From assembly GCA_024345305.1 (NCBI GenBank), contig BRON01000007.1:434001-498000 (forward strand): 64,000 bases of DNA, read 5' to 3'. Position numbers and translations under genes: made by a program. Of the stretch, positions 61,601 through 64,000 are shown in pieces (the stretch's first letter is position 1; the number at the start of each line of letters is the position of its first letter). The stretch comes from Mrakia gelida (lineage: Eukaryota; Basidiomycota; Tremellomycetes; Cystofilobasidiales; Mrakiaceae). The notes under the pieces are model-generated. The model searched no databases, was not told where the DNA came from, and saw only the letters and a program-made list of their open reading frames with translations.

Positions 61601-61920
61601 GAGGAAGAGCTGGAGTTGGAGCGAAGGTGGAGGACGAAGCGAGTCGAGTTGCTGCAGAGAGGATGGTAGTAGACGATCTAGAAGGTCGGATTCGCATGTC
61701 TTCAGGGCTGCAAGAGTGTGAGCGAGAAGGATGGTCAGCTCGAGAAGCGAGGGAAGTGAAGAGGAGGGGAGCAAGAGAGAAGGAAGGAAACCGACCTTGA
61801 GCTCCAAGGGATGGGTTCGCTCGAACGAAGAGCGAGCTTCGAAGGAGTAGAGAGGGGAAGAGAGGTATCCATCGTCGAGTTGCCAGCTCCGTTCGAAGAA
61901 GGTTGAAGTATCCCAGACAT
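58605..61920 (-). CDS. PIF1: PIF1 family 5'-to-3' DNA helicase
   Basis: Pif1 is an SF1B helicase acting on mitochondrial and nuclear DNA, including G-quadruplexes, Okazaki fragments and telomeres. The N-terminal region is disordered and proline-rich, starting [20 protein letters not shown]. The helicase core follows in order: Q-like [20 protein letters not shown], Walker [16 protein letters not shown], motif Ia [20 protein letters not shown], Walker [19 protein letters not shown], motif [16 protein letters not shown], then motif IV-VI blocks including [18 protein letters not shown] and [20 protein letters not shown]. The C-terminus [13 protein letters not shown] stops at TAG 58605-58607. An insert with [13 protein letters not shown] lies between motifs IV and V. 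Walker A is split by an intron with a GTTCGT donor. No N-terminal mitochondrial targeting helix is obvious from this start. Confidence 0.95.
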
Positions 61921-62179
61921 CGAAAGAAGAAGAAGAGGGTGTCGCCGTTGGTTGAACGACTGAGTCCGTTCCTTGTTGTGAGCTCGAGCTTCGAAGACGC
62001 CTGCGTGAGTGCTTTCTTTTCTTTTTGAGTTTGGGTTGGAGAGATCAAAGGGACGCCAGAGGTCGAAATCGGAGAGCATTAGATTGGAGATAGACGAACG
62101 AGATAGAGACCAGAAATATTGAGCAGTACAACCTACAGATATCGCAGCGAAAGAGACACGCGAAAAATGACCCGACTCC

Positions 62180-64000
62180 TCAATCCTCCTCCTCGTTGAT
62201 CTCCTCACCAACCCTCGCCTTCTTCCTCTCGCTCTCCCCTTCCACCTCCTGGTCCTCATCGAGCTGATCGATCTCCTCCTCCCCATCGTCCTCAGCCACG
62301 ACCCTAGGAGCACGAGGAACCGGCGCGAAGGCAGGGTCGTCGACGACGACGCCGTTCCGTCGGTCGAGGATGGCTTGGGTTGCTTTGTCGACCTGGCGGA
62401 CGAAGGACGAGAAAAGAGAAACAGAGTCAGTCGAAGGGGAAGAGGAAGAGGGGAGAGAAGAAGACAGGGAGGAGGGGAGAACGAACGCTGATGCTGCTCA
62501 AGTACTCAGGAGGGACCTTCCCTCCCTTCAGCATCTGAGTCTTGATGTTTCGAGCTCGGTCTTTGCAGCTTTGACTGAACGCACGGTGAGGCCAGGACAG
62601 AAGACGAAGGTCAGCAGGCTTTCGACGCGGAGAGGACGGAGAGAAAGGGCGAGCGACGAACACGTTTCGATCCTTGAGAACGGTCGAGTCGACTCCGTTG
62701 ATTCCATGGAGAGCGATGACTTTGCTCCACATCTACGAGCGAGAGATGGGAGAAAAAAAAGGGAGGTGGTGAGTCGGAGAAACGAGGGGAGGGAACGAAG
62801 GGAGGAGAAGGAAGAGGGAGGACCAGTCGACGAACCTTCGACTGAGGATAAATGAGCTTCATCGCGTCCAGCAGGCACTTGTCTTCCTCGGTAGTCCCTG
62901 AAGAAGCAAACAGAGCAGAGAATAAGAGCCCAAAAAAAGTCAGTCCAGCCTCGCTCGAACGAAACCCAGCACGACGACACCAGCATCGCGTCTCCCCTCC
63001 TCTCGTCCGTCTCAAAAACTCACAGTTCTTCCTCCCCCTCTGATTCCCTCCCGTAGCATACTGATACCCACTCGGCATCATGAACGAGTTGGACTTCTTC
63101 TTCGGCGTAGCCACCAACGCCATCGGATCGTCTCCGTCCTCCTCCTCCTCCTCAACAACAATCATCTCGTCGTCCTCCTCGTCTCCCTGGTTCAGCTGAA
63201 GGATGCGGTTCCTCTCCGCGAGGCGAAGCTTTTCCTTCTTGGCGAGTTGAGCGGCGGTGAGTTTTGGTGGTGGGTCGTCGTCTTCTTCGTCTTCATCGTC
63301 GTCCTCGACACGTTTGGAGGAGGAGGGTTTGGATTTGGATTTCGAGGCGGAGGACTTGGGGTTGGGTTTAGAGGGAGAGGAGGAGGTGGCGAGGGTTTTG
63401 ATGCTTTTGGAGATCTGGGGAAAAGAAGGCGAAAGGGAAGGACGCGTCAGGTCTCGAAGACGAAGCGCGACGGGCAGGGGAAGAGACGCGTCGAAGGAAT
63501 GAACGAACGGTAGCGAGGATCTGTTCCGCGCTCTTCCCGTTCGCTGATACCACTCGAACCGAAGGACGAACAGTACATGAAGTCAGCGACCATAGCCCCA
63601 TCCCACATATTTCCCTCCCTCCCCTTCTCTCCCCCAAAGCGAAACCAAACGAAAACGTCGCACAAACGCGAGTACTCACCAAGCTCCTCCTCCAGCATCT
63701 GCACCAACGCCTTGGGCAACGCCGCTCCCGTCTCCTTCACCCTCTTGTTCTCCGGCAACCTCCTGTCCTTCGCCAAACTTCTCCTCAAAGGAGTCAATTC
63801 CCTCCTCGACAACCCTTCCTCCTCACCTGGATCGCGAGCGACGAACCCGACGAGGTCTGCTTCGGTGATTCCTGATTCCCTCTCGACGTCCTCGGCGTCG
63901 GAAGCGGGATCGTCAGAGTCGGAGGAGGCTTCGTCGAGGATTTCGATCATGCTTGAGTCTGAGTCTGACTCCTCCTCCTCTGCGTCTTCTTCCTCGGCGG
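62180..64000 (-). CDS. Myb/SANT DNA-binding protein, telobox-like (5' end beyond window)
   Basis: The reading frame is still open at 64000, so the N-terminus is missing. Visible parts are an acidic, serine-rich stretch (EASSDSDDPASDAEDVERES), GANGKSAEQILATISKSIKT, a lysine/serine linker and a second acidic patch. A single Myb/SANT domain follows: RGRKNWTTEEDKCLLDAMKL, IYPQSKMWSKVIALHGINGV, DSTVLKDRNVQSCKDRARNI. The first Trp is restored by splicing. The third helix, V-Q-S-C-K-D-R-A-R-N-I-K, resembles the telobox core VDLKDKWRN of telomere-repeat-binding proteins, but is not identical. The C-terminus is acidic with a basic patch (SERKKARVGEEINEEED), TGA at 62180-62182. It could be a TRF/Tay1-like telomere factor or another Myb regulator. 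PIF1 lies 260 bp downstream on the same strand. Confidence 0.78.

Overview
This window is nuclear DNA from a fungus, most likely a basidiomycete yeast of the Pucciniomycotina (Microbotryomycetes, Rhodotorula/Sporobolomyces-like). The assignment is inference. It rests on intron-dense genes (many introns of about 60-110 nt), GC-rich sequence with pyrimidine-rich leaders, GTGAG or GTTCGT splice donors, CTGAC/CTAAC branch sites, and the gene content. There are no operons, CRISPR arrays or insertion sequences.

Layout, left to right: the 3' part of ALG11 (+, N-glycan mannosyltransferase); a GRAM/VASt sterol-transfer protein of the LAM type (+); glucose-6-phosphate dehydrogenase ZWF1 (-), with a long structured first intron; an intergenic stretch holding a candidate structured RNA; a Zn(II)2Cys6 transcription factor (+); DOP1 (-), a very large trafficking protein; ribosomal protein L17 (+), divergent from DOP1; ZPR1 (+); a Q/S-rich regulator-like protein carrying an orphan integrase-type H2C2 zinc-binding domain (+); an unidentified multi-exon gene (-); a single-C2H2 low-complexity protein (-); an F-box/LRR-like protein with an in-frame TGA that may lie in an intron (+); a PDR/ABCG full-size ABC transporter with about 30 exons (+); the U2 spliceosomal snRNA (+); an NAD(P)-binding extended-SDR-like protein (-); a cytochrome P450 (-); an unknown serine-rich protein (-); the PIF1 DNA helicase (-); and a Myb/SANT protein with a telobox-like third helix, cut by the right edge (-).

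Most genes are housekeeping and share no pathway. Local associations worth noting are an ER/membrane-lipid theme on the left (ALG11, LAM-type protein), and PIF1 lying next to a candidate telobox Myb protein on the right. The most informative non-protein feature is the U2 snRNA at 49.53-49.72 kb, because the same window supplies well over a hundred introns on which its pairing can be studied. CDS coordinates below are gene spans from start to stop codon and include introns; exon joins were read by eye from frame continuity and splice signals.
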